In this document: positions 1-8,011 of the stretch, in pieces
How the letters are laid out: the number at the start of each line of letters is the position of its first letter
How positions within the stretch are numbered: the stretch's first letter is position 1
DNA from: Gammaproteobacteria bacterium
GTDB lineage: Bacteria; Pseudomonadota; Gammaproteobacteria; JAJDOJ01
Reading direction: 5' to 3'
Length of the DNA stretch: 33,573 nucleotides
Assembly: GCA_022340215.1 (NCBI GenBank)
Contig: JAJDOJ010000071.1
Location: 1 to 33,573, forward strand
Made by a program: the position numbers and the translations under genes
The notes under the pieces: generated by a model
The model's input: the letters and a program-made list of their open reading frames with translations, nothing else
Database searches by the model: none
What the model was told of the DNA's origin: nothing

Positions 1-139
1 ATACCAGATTGCGCCGGATTTTCGTTCGTCATCAAGGCGCGACAACAGGCGCATAGTCAAACTATGTCAGTGTTGTCGCAACACAGAGGACGGACGAAAA
101 GACAAGCTGGATGGTATGTCATTTGACAGAAATCGCCTA
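1..139 (-). repeat. 164-bp palindromic MITE-like element, copy 1 (cut by window edge)
   Basis: This is the reverse-orientation copy of an element also present at 6857-7019 and 17466-17629. The sequence reads from inside one arm (starting ATACCAGATTGCGCC), through a central hairpin, to the outer end AATCGCCTAA at 139. About 25 bases of the left terminus lie outside the window. The two arms are imperfect inverted repeats, so the whole unit can fold into one long hairpin. It carries no ORF. It directly abuts a decayed LysR-type regulator gene on its right side. Confidence 0.85.
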
Positions 140-484
140 AGCCGTGTCGCCGAACAACCTTTCATTCCGCGTGAGCGTGGTTCCGGCCCCCGCATGGCAA
201 CCCAAAACTACTTCGACAGGCATGGGCTCAGTCTCAGCGTGCGAATGGAACTCGGTAGCAATGAGGCGATATAGCAGGCGATACTCGGTGGTTTGGGTAT
301 CGCTGTCTTGTCAAAGCACGCGTTAGGTATGGGAAGTGATCAATCTGGACTGACGATTCTGGACGTCGAAGGGTTTCCCATTCCATGGTAATGGCATGTC
401 GGACATATGCACGGTAAGCGTTTGTCGGTTGTTGCACATACCTTTCTTGAGTTCATGCGAAGCCAGGCAATCGCTTCGTCCTAG
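140..484 (+). pseudogene. LysR-family (CbbR-like) regulator, C-terminal remnant
   Basis: Reading the frame that starts at base 140 gives a recognisable effector-binding half of a LysR regulator: AEQPFIPRERGSG, then LSVRMELGSNEAI, GGLGIAVLSKHAL, LTILDVEGFPI and GKRLSVVAHTFLEF. These blocks are typical of CbbR, the activator of Calvin-cycle operons in autotrophs. The frame has in-frame stops after NEAI (TAG) and after FPIPW (TAA), and the helix-turn-helix half is missing. The remnant begins exactly at the outer end of the palindromic element, so the element marks the truncation point. The CbbR assignment rather than another LysR member is my inference from these blocks. Bases 485-614 hold no gene and lead into the channel gene. 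Confidence 0.7.
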
Positions 485-614
485 CAGAGCCAACCAGCCG
501 TGAGCGGACCCAGTGAAAAGTTGGATGGATCTGGAATAATGAGGCTTGTCCTGCGCAATCTTGCAGTCAGGAGCGACTCTGGCTTTTACTAACGGCTAAC
601 GGAGGCTATAAACG

Positions 615-1466
615 ATGGATCGAGGCGAACCCAGTCCCCGGCTGTTTGAATCACGTCAGCGTATGGCATACTGGATTGAGGCGGCACGCGTCCAGTACTT
701 CATCGTTGCGATAATTGTCATCAACGCCGTCACGCTAGGCCTGGAAACCTCGCCGGCCGTGATGGTCCGTGTCGGATATTGGTTGCTGGTGCTGGACAAC
801 ATCGTCCTCGGCGTATTCGTCCTCGAGATGTCGGCCAAGCTGTATGCCTACCGCTGGGGTTTCTTTCGTGATCCCTGGAACGTCTTCGACTTCGTGATCG
901 TCAGCATTGCCCTGATCCCTGCCAGTGGACCGCTATCGGTCATGCGAGTATTGCGAATTCTGCGTGTCATGCGGTTGATCTCCGTCATGCCAAGGCTCCG
1001 TTTCGTTGTGGAGTCGCTCCTGCACGCCATTCCGGGTATTGCCTCCATTGCCGGACTGCTGGTGTTGCTTTTCTACGTGTTCGCCGTCATGGCTACCGGG
1101 CTGTATGGGACCGAGTACTCAGCATGGTTCGGGACCATCGGCAAATCCATGTACACGCTGTTTCAGATCATGACGCTGGAGAGCTGGTCGATGGGAATCG
1201 TACGTCCGGTGATGGAATCTCACCCGTACGCCTGGCTGTTTTTCATTCCTTTCATACTAATCGCAACGTTTACCATCCTTAACCTCTTCATTGCCATTAT
1301 CGTCAACACTATGCAAACCATGCATGACCGCACGCAGGAGCAGGAACGATCCGTCATCGAAGGTGCGGTACAAACAGAGCAGGTTGCGCTGGAAGAGAAA
1401 CTGGAGGCGCTCCACGAAGAACTGAGAGAGCTGAAGCGACTGCTTGTTAATGGCCATCTAAACTGA
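615..1466 (+). CDS. Bacterial voltage-gated sodium channel (NaChBac/NavAb type)
   Basis: This 283-residue inner-membrane protein has one voltage-sensor plus pore unit and would work as a homotetramer passing Na+. Segments S1-S3 lie at about 26-100. S4 at about 109-128 has arginines spaced every third residue (RVLRILRVMRL). The pore helix and selectivity filter TLESWSM are at 187-193, identical to the filter of NavAb, and S6 is at about 205-233. The tail at about 255-277 is a Glu/Leu heptad coiled coil, as in BacNav assembly domains. The start is an ATG preceded by GGAGG at 601-605. The gene stands alone between two decayed genes; in other bacteria such channels link to motility and pH or salt responses. 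It appears complete, with no missing key residue. Confidence 0.93.
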   Translation: MDRGEPSPRLFESRQRMAYWIEAARVQYFIVAIIVINAVTLGLETSPAVMVRVGYWLLVLDNIVLGVFVLEMSAKLYAYRWGFFRDPWNVFDFVIVSIALIPASGPLSVMRVLRILRVMRLISVMPRLRFVVESLLHAIPGIASIAGLLVLLFYVFAVMATGLYGTEYSAWFGTIGKSMYTLFQIMTLESWSMGIVRPVMESHPYAWLFFIPFILIATFTILNLFIAIIVNTMQTMHDRTQEQERSVIEGAVQTEQVALEEKLEALHEELRELKRLLVNGHLN

Positions 1467-1489
1467 CCCACTTACAGCCAACGACTTTG

Positions 1490-1504
1490 ACCCACCCTGT
1501 GGGT
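1490..1504 (+). other. Small hairpin downstream of the channel gene
   Basis: ACCCAC and GTGGGT form a perfect 6-bp stem with a 3-base loop, 24 bases after the channel stop codon. It is followed by GTTTC rather than a proper T-run. Together with the stronger hairpin at 1518 it may help end transcription. Confidence 0.4.
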
Positions 1505-1517
1505 GTTTCAGGAAAAG

Positions 1518-1539
1518 AAAGGGGTCAGACCCCTTTTTA
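1518..1539 (+). terminator. Palindrome with T-run at the left edge of the RAYT element; terminator-like
   Basis: AAAGGGGT and ACCCCTTT form an 8-bp stem around a 3-base loop and run into TTTTTA. A related palindrome lies at 2206-2227 on the far side of the transposase remnant. Short GGGTC/GACCC palindromes of this kind flank many REP-associated transposase genes. It has the form of an intrinsic terminator and may serve the sodium channel gene. Confidence 0.6.
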
Positions 1540-1580
1540 GATATACTCCTACGCTTCCGACCGTAGCCAGGAGTCTGTGC

Positions 1581-2217
1581 ATGCCCCGCAAACGACGCTT
1601 CTTCCTTCCGGACGTTCCCGTCCATGTCGTGCAACGGGGCAACAATCGACAGGCGGTGTTCGCTTGCTGTTGACGCCGCGCGAAGCGGAAGCGATCGGTG
1701 CCACGCTACAGGCACTCGGCAGACGGTTCGTACCCTACATCAACCACAGCTACCAACGCACCGGAACCCTGTAGGAAGGCCGTTTCAAGGCGAACGCCAT
1801 CCAAGAAGAGAGCTATTTGCTCGCCTGCTACCGCTATATCGAGCTCAATCCCCTACACGCCGCGATGGTCGATACCCCGAAGATTATCGCTGGTCCAGTT
1901 ACCGCGCCAACGCCCTTGGCGAGCCCAATCCGTTGCTCTCTCCCCATGGACGCTACATGGGCCTTGGTAAACAGCCTGCCGATCGCCAGAACGCCTATCG
2001 CCGCCTATTCTTGTCCCAGCCGGATTCCGCAATGCTCCGCGAGATGCGCTCCTGCCTACAGACTGGAACACCGCTCGGCAACGAACGCTTCCGCGAGATC
2101 GAACGGGCACTTGGCGTCAAAGTCGGCTACAGCGCTCGCGGACGGCCAAAGAAACCCGTGACGAAGCCGGCTCCGGACGATACCCAAATCGAGTTAGGCA
2201 CCCTTAAAGGGTTCTGA
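1581..2217 (+). pseudogene. REP-associated tyrosine transposase (RAYT, Y1 HUH family), degraded
   Basis: The gene opens with ATG at 1581 (MPRKRRFFLPDVPVHVVQRGNNRQAVF), the usual RAYT N-terminus. Sequence then jumps to LLLTPREAEAIGATLQALGRR in another frame, so the stretch carrying the HxH metal-binding motif and its surroundings is deleted. A TAG replaces the Trp codon expected in RTGTLWEGRFKA (near 1772), and a frameshift near 1875 moves the reading frame to WSSYRANALGEPNPLLSPH, which stays open to the stop ending at 2217. The catalytic Tyr region is therefore separated from the metal site. It cannot make an active transposase. The element is bounded by palindromes at 1518 and 2206. Confidence 0.85.
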
Positions 2218-2227
2218 CCCCTTTACC
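2206..2227 (+). repeat. Palindrome at the right edge of the RAYT element
   Basis: AAAGGGTTCTGACCCCTTT is an imperfect copy of the palindrome at 1518-1539. It overlaps the last codons of the transposase remnant. The pair defines a probable element of about 710 bp. Confidence 0.6.
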
Positions 2228-2328
2228 GGAGGCGCAGAAATCGCCTTATATCATGCACTTGGGAATCTACCCACACCGCCAATGACCCACAGATTTTGCT
2301 GAGGAGGCCTAATTTAAATGGATTAATC

Positions 2329-2404
2329 TGGTGGGCCGTGAAGGACTCGAACCTTCGACCAATGGATTAAAAGTCCACTGCTCTACCAACTGAGCTAACG
2401 GCCC
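2329..2404 (-). tRNA. tRNA-Lys (anticodon TTT)
   Basis: The minus strand gives a full 76-base cloverleaf: acceptor GGGCCGT paired with ACGGCCC, D-arm TAGCTCAGTTGGTAGAGCA, anticodon loop CTTTTAA with anticodon TTT, T-loop GTTCGAGTC, and an encoded 3' CCA. It lies downstream of queC on the same strand, an arrangement also found after the tol-pal/queC block in Pseudomonas. Confidence 0.96.
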
Positions 2405-2421
2405 TGCAAGAAAAGGCCGAC

Positions 2422-2450
2422 AGTTTACCTGCCCCAAACAGAATCACCAA
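2422..2450 (-). promoter_or_regulatory. Candidate promoter for tRNA-Lys
   Basis: On the minus strand, TTGGTG (2445-2450) and TAAACT (2422-2427) are separated by exactly 17 bases. The -10 box ends 17 bases before the mature tRNA. The match to a sigma-70 promoter is fair, and the region between queC and the tRNA holds nothing else. Confidence 0.45.
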
Positions 2451-2533
2451 GATCTGCGCGACGATGACCGCACTGAATACCTTCCGTGGAGGCATCTTCT
2501 TGGCTTCATTAAGAACCGACGGTCGCCTTGTCT

Positions 2534-3238
2534 TCAGGCCGTTGTCCTGGCCGATGTCCTGGCCGATGCCTGGTAGCGGGTGGGATCCGCGACACCGGCC
2601 TCGGCGAAGCCGGCGGCGCGCAGGCGGCAGGCATCGCAGATGCCGCAGGCGCGGCCAAGGTCGTCTGGAGAGTAGCAGGACACCGTGACGGAGTAGTCCA
2701 GGCCCGCGGCGAGGCCGGTACGGATGATCTCGGCCTTACTCTTGTCGATCAGCGGTGTATGGATGTGGAAGGGCTCTCCCTCGATGCCGGTACGCGTGCC
2801 AAGATTGGCCGTCTTCTCGAAGGCCGCAATGAATTCCGGGCGGCAGTCCGGATACCCCGAATAGTCGACGACGTTGACCCCGATGAAGATGTCGCTCGCC
2901 GGCAGCACTTCCGCCCATCCCAGTGCGACCGACAGGAAGATCGTGTTCCTCGCCGGGACGTAGGTGACGGGGATCCCCTCGGTCGGTTCGTTTGGCACCG
3001 GGATCGACTGATCGGTCAGCGCGGAGCCGCCGAACTGCGCTAGGTTGAGGGGAAAGAACTGGTGATCTTCGACGCCCAGCGCGTCCGCCACGATGCGCGC
3101 GGCGTTCAGCTCGGCGCCGTGACGCTGGCCGTAAAGAAAACTGAGGGCGTAGCATTTGTAGCCCTTCTGTTTCGCCAGCGCGAGCGCGGTTGCGGAATCG
3201 AGTCCGCCCGAAAGCAGCACCACGGCCTTTCTCACCAT
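2534..3238 (-). CDS. queC: 7-cyano-7-deazaguanine synthase QueC
   Basis: QueC uses ATP and ammonia to turn 7-carboxy-7-deazaguanine (the QueE product) into preQ0, on the way to queuosine in tRNA. The 234-residue protein begins [23 protein letters not shown] at about 10-15 is the PP-loop ATP-binding motif. Near the C-terminus [17 protein letters not shown] supplies the zinc-binding cysteines. I chose the ATG at 3238 because GAAGGGAA lies just upstream and it gives the family length; the open frame runs 57 codons further but that extension is not protein-like. It is the last protein gene of the tol-pal-que block. Confidence 0.95.
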   Translation of the reverse strand: MVRKAVVLLSGGLDSATALALAKQKGYKCYALSFLYGQRHGAELNAARIVADALGVEDHQFFPLNLAQFGGSALTDQSIPVPNEPTEGIPVTYVPARNTIFLSVALGWAEVLPASDIFIGVNVVDYSGYPDCRPEFIAAFEKTANLGTRTGIEGEPFHIHTPLIDKSKAEIIRTGLAAGLDYSVTVSCYSPDDLGRACGICDACRLRAAGFAEAGVADPTRYQASARTSARTTA

Positions 3239-3327
3239 CGAAAGATTCCCTTCGCTTGGCTGCGTACCGGCCTGCGTCCTTCCCGATACGAGTCGTTTTT
3301 CAATTGAGGCAACTCCCTGTTGCCCCG

Positions 3328-4056
3328 TCAACGCCCGGGTTCGTCTCCCCAGAGGATCTTGTGCAACTGCATCTGGAACCTGACCGGCAGACGGTCTTCG
3401 AGTACCCATTCGGCGAGTTGCGCGGGATCGATCCTGCCGTGTGCGGGCGATACCAGCACCTCACATCTCGCCGTCAGATCTTGCCGCGCGATCACCTGCC
3501 GGGCCCAGAGGTAGTCTGCGCGGTCGCAGATGACGAACTTGACCTGGTCGTGGGGCAGGAGGTGTTCGATGTTCTCGAACCGGTTACGGGACGATTCGCC
3601 CGAGGCCGGGGTCTTCAGATCCATGACCCGGGTGACGCGCGGGTCGACAGCCGAGATATCGATTGCACCGCTGGTCTCCAGCGACACGTCGAATCCAGCG
3701 TGGCAGAGCCGCTCCAGCAGGACCAGGCAGTGCCTCTGCGCCAGCGGTTCGCCGCCGGTGACGGTCACGTGCCGGACACGATGTCGGCGAACCCGCTCGA
3801 GTATGCCGTCGAGCCCCATCCTCTCTCCGCCCGTGAAGGCGTATTCCGTGTCGCAGTAGCGACAGCGCAGGGGACATCCCGTCAGACGGACGAATACGGT
3901 GGGCAGGCCGGTCGTGCGCGTCTCTCCCTGTAGCGACAGGAAGATCTCCGTCACCCTGAGGTCCTCTGCCGCTATCTTGCGGGTTACATGACTCCCTGGG
4001 GTGCGCGGGGACACTGACTCTGCGGGGGGGCCCTGGCTCGAAACGATGCGGCTCAT
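3328..4056 (-). CDS. queE: 7-carboxy-7-deazaguanine synthase QueE
   Basis: QueE is the radical-SAM enzyme that contracts 6-carboxytetrahydropterin to 7-carboxy-7-deazaguanine, supplying QueC. The 242-residue protein has the iron-sulfur motif CPLRCRYC near residue 57, the SAM-binding stretch VTVTGGEPL near 98, and LETSGA further on. About 25 residues before EIFLSLQGE lack family features, so a later start is possible, but the ATG at 4056 has AGGGTG upstream. It starts 15 bases after the cpoB stop, consistent with co-transcription. Queuosine genes placed behind tol-pal-cpoB are a known gammaproteobacterial arrangement. Confidence 0.92.
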   Translation of the reverse strand: MSRIVSSQGPPAESVSPRTPGSHVTRKIAAEDLRVTEIFLSLQGETRTTGLPTVFVRLTGCPLRCRYCDTEYAFTGGERMGLDGILERVRRHRVRHVTVTGGEPLAQRHCLVLLERLCHAGFDVSLETSGAIDISAVDPRVTRVMDLKTPASGESSRNRFENIEHLLPHDQVKFVICDRADYLWARQVIARQDLTARCEVLVSPAHGRIDPAQLAEWVLEDRLPVRFQMQLHKILWGDEPGR

Positions 4057-4071
4057 GGTGTAGGCACCCTA

Positions 4072-4863
4072 TCAGCGGCCCTGATCGCGCAAGGAACGGA
4101 GCTTCTGCTCCGCCAGGCGCGCGACACCGGTATTGGGGTAGTCACGGATCACGTCGGTTAGGGCCTGCTCCGCCTCTTGCGAACGTTCCATCGCGCTGTA
4201 GGTGTAACCGGTCTTCAGGCGTGCGTCGGCGACCTTTGCACTATCCGGATAGCGGGAAACGACCTCGCCGAAGGCGGTAAGCGCCTGCGGGTAGTCCCCG
4301 GCACCGTAGTATGCCTCGGCCAGCCAGTACTGCGCGTTCGCGGCATAGACGCTGTCCGGGTGGTCGCGAAGGAAGCGCGTGAACGCATCAATCGTTTCCT
4401 CCTGGCGACCACCGGAGAGGAGCAGCCGTCTGGCGGCCTGATATTCGGCGGCCTCGATCGCGGTGGCCTCGGGAACGGGCGGACCGCCCGTGGAACCTGT
4501 ACCGACACCCTCCTGGGTCACGCCCTCTCGGGATTCGGCCCCGAGGGGACCGCTGACGGCAGGGTCCGGAGGCCCGGACGCGCCGCGGGACTGTTCGAGC
4601 TCGTAGAGCCGGCGGTCGATGTCCAGGTAATTCTGCCGCTGCCGGTCGAGCACAGTATCCAGTTCGTGGCGCATCCTCTCGTTCTCGCCACGCAACTCCC
4701 GCAGTTCGCGTCCCATCCGGTCCAGCCTCTCCAGCATGTCCCGCAGAAGCTGACCGGTCCCGTTCCCGGCGGCTTGCTCCTGACCGGCCACGGGACCCGC
4801 GGAGCATGTCACCAGTATCGCCGCAGTCAGGATAACGCGGCGCCAGGTTCGTTCATCGGCCAA
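4072..4863 (-). CDS. cpoB: Cell division coordinator CpoB (YbgF), periplasmic TPR protein
   Basis: CpoB links outer-membrane constriction by Tol-Pal to peptidoglycan synthesis at the septum. The protein has a signal peptide (VILTAAILVTCSAGPVAG), an N-terminal coiled coil for trimerisation (about residues 40-95, LERLDRMGRELRELRGEN), a Pro/Gly-rich linker, and three TPR-like repeats in the last 120 residues (AFTRFLRDHPDS, AFGEVVSRYPDS, ALTDVIRDYPNT). I use the TTG at 4863, which gives 263 residues starting just before the signal peptide and overlapping the end of pal by 11 bases. The longer open frame to 4974 lies over the pal coding region and looks like shadow sequence. An ATG overlapping the pal stop is out of frame. 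Confidence 0.88.
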   Translation of the reverse strand: MADERTWRRVILTAAILVTCSAGPVAGQEQAAGNGTGQLLRDMLERLDRMGRELRELRGENERMRHELDTVLDRQRQNYLDIDRRLYELEQSRGASGPPDPAVSGPLGAESREGVTQEGVGTGSTGGPPVPEATAIEAAEYQAARRLLLSGGRQEETIDAFTRFLRDHPDSVYAANAQYWLAEAYYGAGDYPQALTAFGEVVSRYPDSAKVADARLKTGYTYSAMERSQEAEQALTDVIRDYPNTGVARLAEQKLRSLRDQGR

Positions 4864-5407
4864 GATAGACGATCTCCACCCGCCGGTTCTGCTGCCACGC
4901 GGTTTCGTCGTGCCCGAAATCCGCGGGGGTCTCCTCTCCATAGCTGACGACCTCCAGTTGGTCACCGCCCACACCTTCGGCCATCAACATCTGGCTGACC
5001 GACCAGGCGCGCCGTTCGCCGAGACCCAGATTGTACTCGCGCGAACCTCGCTCGTCGGTGTGGCCCTCGAGCCTCACCTTCTGCTGTGGATTGTTCGCGA
5101 GCAACCTTCCATGGGCGATCAGGACCTCGCGCGAGGTCTCTGAGAGTTCGCTGCTGTCGTAGTCGAAGTACACCACGCGCACCGCCACGATGCTGTCGGG
5201 GTTGTCAAGCGCGGTAAGACTCAGGTCCGGATCTTCCCCCAGCGGCGTGGCCTGGCCTACCCCGGCGGCGCCTTCCGGCCCCGCCGTTGCGGCCTGCGCG
5301 TCGGCCTCGGCCCCCGAGTCAGCGCGCTTGCCGCCGGTGGACGAACACCCCCCGGATACCAGTAACACCAGGACCAGCCACATCCCCCACGACCTGGAAA
5401 TACCCAT
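4853..5407 (-). CDS. pal: Peptidoglycan-associated lipoprotein Pal
   Basis: Pal is an outer-membrane lipoprotein that binds peptidoglycan and TolB, anchoring the envelope during division. It has a lipoprotein signal (VLVLLVSGGC), a low-complexity Ala/Gly linker, and an OmpA-like domain from VVYFDYDSSEL to the end with the diaminopimelate-binding pattern LEGHTDERGSREYNLGLGERRA. I prefer the ATG at 5407 (184 residues) because GGGAG lies 6 bases upstream; an ATG at 5413 directly abuts that site. It lies between tolB and cpoB in the usual order. Confidence 0.95.
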   Translation of the reverse strand: MGISRSWGMWLVLVLLVSGGCSSTGGKRADSGAEADAQAATAGPEGAAGVGQATPLGEDPDLSLTALDNPDSIVAVRVVYFDYDSSELSETSREVLIAHGRLLANNPQQKVRLEGHTDERGSREYNLGLGERRAWSVSQMLMAEGVGGDQLEVVSYGEETPADFGHDETAWQQNRRVEIVYLGR

Positions 5408-5479
5408 TCTCATCTCCCGTTTCTGGATGGAATTCTTCTTTTGTGCGCCAGTGCGGGCGACCGGTCGGTCGCACCGGAA

Positions 5480-6781
5480 TCAGTCCGTGAACGGCGACCA
5501 CACCGGCTCCCGGACATCCTCGTTGTGCTGCCTCAGGATCTGTCTCACCTTGCCGTCGACGCTCACCGCCGCCAACACACCCCTTCCCCCGTTCTCCGTG
5601 GCGTAGAGGATCATGCTCCCGTTGGGGGCAAAACTGGGGGACTCGTCCAGCCGGCCGTCGGTCAGCACCAGAAATTCACCGCTCCGCAGATCCTGGAGCG
5701 CGATCCGGTCGCCAGTGCCGTCCTGATGGACCATCGCGATCTTGCCGCCGTCCGGCGATACGTCCGCCGCGGCATTGTAGCGCCCCTCGAAGGTCAGGCG
5801 TTTCGCCTCCCCCCCCTTGGCCGGGACCTGGTAGAGCTGCGGGCGGCCGCTCCGGTCAGAGGTGAAAACGATCGACTGCCCGTCCGGCATCCAGACGGGA
5901 CCGGTGTTGGTACCCGTGCCCTGGGTGATCCGCGTGAGCCCGCCGCTGTCTATGTCCATGACGTAGACATCCGGGGCGCGCCCCCCGGAGAGCGTCAATG
6001 CCAGACGACGACCGTCCGGTGACCAGGCGGGCGCGCTGTTGATGCCCGCCCTGCCGGACAGCTTGTCTCGTTGTCCGGTAGCCAGGTTCTGCACGAAGAC
6101 CTCGGGACGATCGTCTTCGAACGAGACATAGGCGAGCGACTTTCCGTCGGGCGACCAGGCCGGCGACATCAGCGGCTTTGACGAAGTAAAGATCGAACGC
6201 GGGTCGTAGCCATCCGAGTCCGACACCTCCAATCGGTACACGACCTGGTCGCCGCCCCGGTTGGAAACGATGTAGGCGATACGGCTACTGAAGGCCCCGC
6301 GCTCACCGAGCAGCGCCTCGTAGATCTTGTCGCTGATCCGGTGCGCGGCCTTGCGCATCGTCGCCTGCGCGGCCGGCACGCGGTAACCGGCCAGGCGCCG
6401 GCCTTCGTAGACATCGAAGAGCTCGAACGAGACGGTCGCGCCGTCCGCGCCCTGTGACGACACCGCGCCCGTCACGAGATATTCCACACCCTTCCCGCGC
6501 CAGAGATCGAAATCGACCGCATCTCCGGCCGGGACCTGCTCCGGGAATGCTGTCGGGGAGAGCGGTGCGAACCTGCCGCTGCGCTTCAGGTCGGACTCGA
6601 CGATGCCGTCGATGGTGTCCCCGTCGCCCAACGGACCGGCGTGACCCGAGAAGGGCAGGATGGCGATCGGCAGGGCGCCTTCCACACCCTGGGTTATCTC
6701 GATTTCGAGGACAGCCCGCACCGTACCCGAAAGCAGACACAGGATCACGAGGGCAAAAAGTAAACGTGGGGATTTTGTCAT
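5480..6781 (-). CDS. tolB: Tol-Pal system beta-propeller protein TolB
   Basis: TolB is the periplasmic partner that shuttles between Pal and TolA. The 433-residue protein has a signal peptide (LLFALVILCLLSGTVRA), an N-terminal domain (PIAILPFSG), then a six-bladed propeller with repeats of the form SPAWSPDGKSLAYVS, APAWSPDGRRLALTL, GPVWMPDGQSIVFTS and PSFAPNGSMILYAT. Length is normal for TolB. Its ATG at 6781 has only a weak ribosome site. It is separated from tolA by 285 bases, most of them the palindromic element at 6857-7019, whereas these genes are usually nearly adjacent. Confidence 0.96.
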   Translation of the reverse strand: MTKSPRLLFALVILCLLSGTVRAVLEIEITQGVEGALPIAILPFSGHAGPLGDGDTIDGIVESDLKRSGRFAPLSPTAFPEQVPAGDAVDFDLWRGKGVEYLVTGAVSSQGADGATVSFELFDVYEGRRLAGYRVPAAQATMRKAAHRISDKIYEALLGERGAFSSRIAYIVSNRGGDQVVYRLEVSDSDGYDPRSIFTSSKPLMSPAWSPDGKSLAYVSFEDDRPEVFVQNLATGQRDKLSGRAGINSAPAWSPDGRRLALTLSGGRAPDVYVMDIDSGGLTRITQGTGTNTGPVWMPDGQSIVFTSDRSGRPQLYQVPAKGGEAKRLTFEGRYNAAADVSPDGGKIAMVHQDGTGDRIALQDLRSGEFLVLTDGRLDESPSFAPNGSMILYATENGGRGVLAAVSVDGKVRQILRQHNEDVREPVWSPFTD

Positions 6782-6856
6782 CTTGGATAGTCAAACTGCC
6801 CCGCGAACCGTACGGCAGGGAGCCCCTGGCAGCACTTTGGCTACAGGATCGACTCC

Positions 6857-7019
6857 TAAGGCGATTTCTGTCAAATAACATACCATCCTGCTTGTCTTTT
6901 CGTCCGTCCTCTGTGTTGCGACAACAGTGACATAGTTCGGCTATGCGCCTGTTATCGCGCCTTGATGACGAACGAAAATCCGACGCAATCTAGTATGCCA
7001 TTTTCCGGCAATCGCCTAA
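6857..7019 (+). repeat. 164-bp palindromic MITE-like element, copy 2 (inside the tol operon)
   Basis: The unit runs from TAAGGCGATTTCTGTCAAAT to GGCAATCGCCTAA. Its left arm pairs with its right arm over most of its length, with CATAG-TTCGG-CTATG at the centre. It is nearly identical to copy 3 and the inverse of copy 1. It sits between tolA and tolB, so an operon transcript would carry it as a long hairpin. No ORF and no long target duplication are visible; the TA in both termini would fit insertion at TA by an IS630-like transposase (inference). Confidence 0.9.
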
Positions 7020-7066
7020 ATGTCGCACGCTACAACAAGTTCGACGATTCCGCCATGTGCAGGGGA

Positions 7067-8008
7067 TCACTCCGGTGCAAATGTGAACCGGATCTCTCGC
7101 TCGAAGACATCGGGACTCGGGGCCTTGGGCAGGGGTTCCGCCCACCGGACCGCGTCTTCGACGGATTTGCGAAACGCCTGGTTCCCGGTACACTGGGTGA
7201 CCTGGAAGTCCTGAATGTAACCGGCCGGGGTCTGGGTCACATTGACGACACAACGGTCGCCCGATGGCGCGTCCGCGGGCCGCCGCCACAATCGCTGAAT
7301 GCGCGCCTTGATGGAGTCCGCGTAACGCAACCTCAGGGCGTTCAGCTCGGATTCCCGCCGGCGGGCCTCGGCCTCCCGCAGTTCTGCGTCCTCGGCTGCC
7401 TGGAGTTCGGACAATCGCTTCCGTTCGGCGAGGCGCCGCACCTCTTCCTCCTTCTTCCGGCGCGCCTCGGCCGCCTTACGTTCGGCTTCGGCCTTCTTCG
7501 CCTCCGCCTCGGCGGCCTCCCGCTTGCGTCGTTCCTCGGCCTCGCGCTGTGCCGCCTCTCGTTCCTCGCGCTCCTGCTCGGCCTGCAGTTCGCGTTGGCG
7601 CCTTACCTCCGCCTGCCGCTTTTCCTCTGCGAGCCGTTTCTCCTCGGCGACTCGCTTTTCCTCGGCTGCTCTTTTCTCTTCCGCCTTGCGCTGCGCCTCA
7701 GCCTTACGGCGCGTCTGTTCCTCGCGCTGCTTCCCGGCCCGGCGTTGGCGCTCGGCCTCCTGTTCCCTGAGCTGGCGCGCAAGCTCCGCTTCCCTGGCCT
7801 TCTCCTCTTCGCGTCGCTTCGCCTCCTCCAGACGCCGCAGTTCGGCGGTATCGACGACCGTTGCCTTGACGCTCTCCACGCGCGGCGAGGGAGGGCGCAT
7901 CTCACGGTCCGTGTACTGGAAACCGACGAAGATCAGTCCGATGGCGGCGACGTTGACCGCCAGCGCGGCGGCCAGCGATCCTGGGATGTGTCGCTGTCGT
8001 TCGGACAC
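7067..8008 (-). CDS. tolA: Cell envelope integrity protein TolA
   Basis: TolA connects the inner-membrane TolQR motor to TolB and Pal. The 313-residue protein has one N-terminal membrane helix (about 11-30), a very long charged helix rich in Glu, Lys, Arg and Ala (about 50-245), and a compact C-terminal domain with two cysteines (GDRCVVNVTQTPAGYIQDF and VTQC) that normally form a disulfide. The start is GTG at 8008 with GGGGAG a few bases upstream, only 3 bases after the tolR stop. The repetitive helix makes long false ORFs on the opposite strand. Confidence 0.95.
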   Translation of the reverse strand: MSERQRHIPGSLAAALAVNVAAIGLIFVGFQYTDREMRPPSPRVESVKATVVDTAELRRLEEAKRREEEKAREAELARQLREQEAERQRRAGKQREEQTRRKAEAQRKAEEKRAAEEKRVAEEKRLAEEKRQAEVRRQRELQAEQEREEREAAQREAEERRKREAAEAEAKKAEAERKAAEARRKKEEEVRRLAERKRLSELQAAEDAELREAEARRRESELNALRLRYADSIKARIQRLWRRPADAPSGDRCVVNVTQTPAGYIQDFQVTQCTGNQAFRKSVEDAVRWAEPLPKAPSPDVFEREIRFTFAPE

Positions 8009-8011
8009 GCC

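Noticed and set aside
144-437. Short ORFs on both strands in the first 600 bases
   Set aside because: The plus-strand frame that reads as LysR contains stops, and the other short ORFs are shadows of that remnant.
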